A stretch of DNA of 64,000 nt, from contig NC_092875.1 of assembly GCF_028372415.1 (NCBI RefSeq), positions 56,594,919-56,658,918 on the forward strand, written 5' to 3'. Of this stretch, positions 61,286 to 64,000 are shown piece by piece. This DNA is from Notamacropus eugenii. Its lineage: Eukaryota > Chordata > Mammalia > Diprotodontia > Macropodidae. The notes under the pieces were generated by a model that did no database searches, was not told where the DNA came from, and saw only the letters and a list, made by a program, of their open reading frames with translations. A program made the position numbers and the translations under genes. Each line of letters begins with the position of its first letter. The first letter of the stretch is position 1.

Positions 61286-62272
61286 TGAATTGATTAATGG
61301 TCAAAGGATATGACAGGCAAGAAGAAATTAAAGCTATCTACAGTCTTATGAAAAAATGCTCTAAATCACTATTGATTAAAGAAATGCAAAATAAAACAAC
61401 TCTGATATACCACCCCACACATATAAGATTGACCAATATGACAGAAAAGGAAAATGAAAAAAATTGGAGAAGATGTGGGAAAATTAAAACACAAATGCCC
61501 TTTTGGTGGAGATGTGAACTGATCCAACCATTCTGGAGAGCAATTTGGAACTGCACGCAAAAGTCTAGAAAACTGTGCATATCCTTTGATCCAGTGATAC
61601 CATTACTAAGTCTGTATCTACCATAGAAAAGGGGAAAGGATATACATGTACAAAAGTATTTATAGCAACTGTTTTTGCAGTGGCAAAGAATTGGAAACTG
61701 AGGAGATGCCAATCAATTGAGAAAAGGCTGAACAAGTTGTGGTTTGTGAATGTAATGGAATACTATTGTGTTATAAGAAATGATGAGGAGGAGAATTTTG
61801 AGAAAACTTGAACTTACATGAATTGATGCTGACGTGAGCAGAAGCATGAGAGCACTGTACACAGTAACAGCAACATTGTCTGATGATCAACTTTGATAAA
61901 CAACTCTTCTCAGCAACACAATGATCTAAGATAATTTCAAAAGACTCATGATGGAAATTGCTATCTACATTCAGAGAAAGAACTATGGAGTCTGAATGCA
62001 GTTCAAAGCATTATATTTTCATTTTTTTCATTTTTTCTTTCTCATTGCTTTTCCCTTTTGGTCTGATTCTTCTTTCTCAACAAGACTAATGTAGAAATAT
62101 GTTTAACATGTTTGTACATGTATATCCTATATCAGATTGCTTGCCATTTGGGAGAGAGGGGAGGGAAGGGAGGAAGGCAGAAAATAATTTGGAACTCAAA
62201 ATCTTACAAAAGCGAATGGTGAAAACTATCTTTACATGTAATTGGAAAAATAAAATACTATTAAGTAGTGGG
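61286..62272 (+). mobile_element. L1 LINE 3' end (5'-truncated)
   Basis: ORF2 C-terminal region is still open for 109 codons (61297-61626): 'YSLMKKCSKSLLIKEMQ', 'WRRCGKIKTQMPFWWRCELI', 'FWRAIWNC', 'SFDPVIPLLSLY'. A 3' UTR follows with 'aactgaggagatgccaatca', 'ggaatactattgtgttataa' and the terminal 'catgtaattggaaaaataaa'. It is 5'-truncated in ORF2 and less diverged than the L1 at 29455-31665. Confidence 0.9.
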
Positions 62273-62569
62273 GAAAGTAAGGGAATACCAAAAAGTAAAA
62301 AAAAAATTGAATCAAAGGAGTCATCTACAGTTTGTATGAAAAGGGTGTTACATAGCTCATAACCCAGTACTTTTTATCTGGGATTAGGGTCATAGCCCTC
62401 TGTCCTTACTAGGGGTCCCATAAGAGCATCTGAGACTTACCTCTGGCTAAAGATTGTCCCCAGTGTTTGGATTACAGTTGGCTGAGATGGATTCAGCTAA
62501 ATCAGACTCCTATCTCTGCTATTATGACAAAAATAAAAATGTATCTTTCTGAGATAATTTAAGGTCATC
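62273..62569. other. No recognised feature
   Basis: Nothing identified. Confidence 0.4.
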
Positions 62570-62750
62570 AAAAAATTCCATAAAGATGATCTCATTTGAC
62601 TCTCACAAAAAACAATCATGAAGTCAATAAGAAATTTTTGATCCCCATTTTATGGCTCAGAGTCCAAGAATGAAAATAATTAGACCAAAGTCTTATTGGC
62701 ATGAAGAGAACCAGAACATGACTCAGAGTATAGGACTTATGTTCCTTTCC
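62570..62750 (-). repeat. MIR fragment
   Basis: Antisense MIR-like text ('gatccccattttatggctca', 'aattagaccaaagtcttatt'); diverged. Confidence 0.45.
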
Positions 62751-63254
62751 TTTGCTTTTCCTCCAGACTTGGTTCTGGGTTGAACTCTGAGCTTTCAAGT
62801 AGACTCTGCTTCTGTTGCTCTGTAGACTGAATTAGGCTATGATTTCATCAGCGCCAGGTTTGGGAGAATCTCCTTGACTTCATTAACAACAACAAGCTGC
62901 TTCTGTTTTCCCTTACTTTCCACTTCTGTTATTCTCTCCCTTCCCAACACACATCCTACCTCCAATCAATTATGGAACCTAACCAATGGACCAGGCTTGG
63001 CTGACTCTATCTGTTGGGATGGAAAGCAAGGAAGATAGTCTGGGTCTCAGAAAAAGTGAAGTTTCAGGCAGTTGGGCTGATATTTCTGGGAGGCACAAGC
63101 AGACTCCCTCCTGGCTTGTGGAGGAACAGGAAGAATATTTGAAAATTCTAGTGCCTAAGAGGTTCAATCCCCCAAACTCTTCATTAAAAAAAACCATATA
63201 ATTATATTTCCTGCCCCTGAACAGCTGAATTTCCTATGGGGCAGGAATCTATAG

Positions 63255-63365
63255 CAGAAGTCTTCCTAACAATGAGAGCCATCCAACATTACATATAAAG
63301 TTACCAAACCCTGGAGATCTTGAGCAGGAGAGTATTTCAGAGGGTCTTCAGTCCAATCTGAATCA
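63255..63365 (+). repeat. CR1/L3 LINE fragment
   Basis: 'agtcttcctaacaatgagag' then 'ccatccaaca' is CR1/L3 3' text in sense. Confidence 0.5.
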
Positions 63366-63569
63366 TCTGCTATGGTCCCAACAAAGAATCCACTGCTTCT
63401 CATGGCATCCCATTCTGCTGTTGTGCTGTTTTAATTGCAAGAAAATTCTAGTTTCTGCCAAGCCAAAATTGGTCTCCTCTTGGATTTGCCTCATTTTTTT
63501 CCTCACTGCGTCTTCTGGGGCCAAGCAGCACAAGCCCAATCACTTCCACATGAGATAATTTTAAGCCTG

Positions 63570-63770
63570 TGAAAATAGCTGTCATGTCCAACTAAAGTCT
63601 TCTCTCATCTAATACAAACATCTCAACTTCCTTTAATTGATGCTCATATATATTAACTTTATCATTGGCTTTCCCATCCCAACCAGATGTCTAAGACCAG
63701 ACGTTTATTCCCATTAAATTTCATCTAAGTAGATTTGGTTCAGTATTATAACTGGTCAAGATATTTTTTT
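63570..63770 (-). mobile_element. CR1/L3 LINE fragment, antisense
   Basis: Text such as 'ttaaatttcatctaagtaga' followed by 'tttggttcagtattataact' and 'ggtcaagatattttt' fits antisense CR1/L3 upstream of its 3' end. Confidence 0.45.
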
Positions 63771-63777
63771 TGGTTAT

Positions 63778-64000
63778 ACATGTGTACTCATGAAAAATAT
63801 TATCATATTAGTCACATTTTAATTTTCCCACATCTTCTACAGCTTTTATCTTTTCCTTTTCTGTCATATTAGTCAATCTTACATATGTGAGGTTTCAGAG
63901 TTTCATCCTTTTGCATTTATTTAATCAGTAGTGATTTAAAGCATTTTTTCATATGAATATAGATAGCTTTAATTTCTTCTTGCCTATTCATATCCTTTTC
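63778..64000 (-). mobile_element. L1 ORF2 C-terminal fragment, antisense, cut by window edge
   Basis: The complement reads 'gatatgaataggcaagaaga', 'atgaaaaaatgctttaaatc' and 'acatatgtaagattgactaa', the same part of ORF2 as at 61300-61500 but inverted. It continues beyond the window. Confidence 0.8.

Overview
The window is vertebrate and almost certainly marsupial (metatherian). No species can be named from sequence alone. The marsupial call rests on L1 LINEs and an ORF1-only (half-L1, HAL1-like) relative, tRNA-derived SINEs whose tails match a non-L1 LINE, and abundant MIR/CORE-SINE, L2 and CR1/L3 relics. It is a gene-poor, AT-rich olfactory receptor (OR) neighbourhood built largely from nested repeats.

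Host genes: three apparently intact single-coding-exon OR genes lie at 3746-4684 (+, OR1-like), 27933-28871 (-, OR7-like) and 55411-56349 (-, OR7-like). Each encodes 312 residues with the full set of OR signature motifs. Each has a good splice acceptor a few bases upstream of the chosen ATG, as expected for OR genes with non-coding 5' exons. A fourth, dead OR7-like gene (45951-49195) was split by a HAL1-like insertion and cut again by an L1 piece. A mix of OR1 and OR7 genes recalls the human chromosome 19p13 clusters; orthology is inference. The only other recognisable host sequence is a processed pseudogene of ribosomal protein L23a (20446-20990, -).

Layout: 1-3.6 kb, MIR/SINE/L2 scraps and an unassigned stretch. 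3.7-4.7 kb, OR gene. 5.5-9.6 kb, a readable nest: CR1/L3 LINE, cut by a hAT DNA transposon (8-bp target duplication), cut by a HAL1-like insertion that seems to carry about 1.1 kb of 3'-transduced sequence. 9.6-11.2 kb, two L2 pieces. 11.2-17 kb, a broken class I endogenous retrovirus fossil with a gag-like part and an LTR-like part, interrupted by a HAL1 3' end. 17.1-18.45 kb, RT region of a non-L1 LINE. 18.47-21.97 kb, a complete HAL1-like copy with target duplications and the RPL23A pseudogene inside. 22-25.5 kb, older L1 pieces and an LTR fragment. 27.9-28.9 kb, OR gene. 29.5-34.2 kb, L1 ORF2/3' ends plus a HAL1 copy with its 5' end present but 3' end missing. 34.5-39.7 kb, hAT, SINE, L2, MIR and unassigned DNA. 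39.7-44.4 kb, a long antisense L1 with a SINE inside. 44.9-49.7 kb, CR1/L3 and the split OR pseudogene. 50-55.3 kb, MIR, L2 and a mammal-wide repeat. 55.4-56.4 kb, OR gene. 56.5-64 kb, L1 and CR1/L3 pieces, a GGAA array and a recent 65-bp tandem duplication.

The three ORs are presumably chosen one per olfactory neuron and signal through Golf/cAMP, but nothing in the window reveals specific control elements. The most informative content is retrotransposon biology: a HAL1-like family with at least five copies showing a full-length insertion, a 5'-truncated one, one with apparent 3' transduction, one ending inside ORF1, and one that broke a receptor gene.
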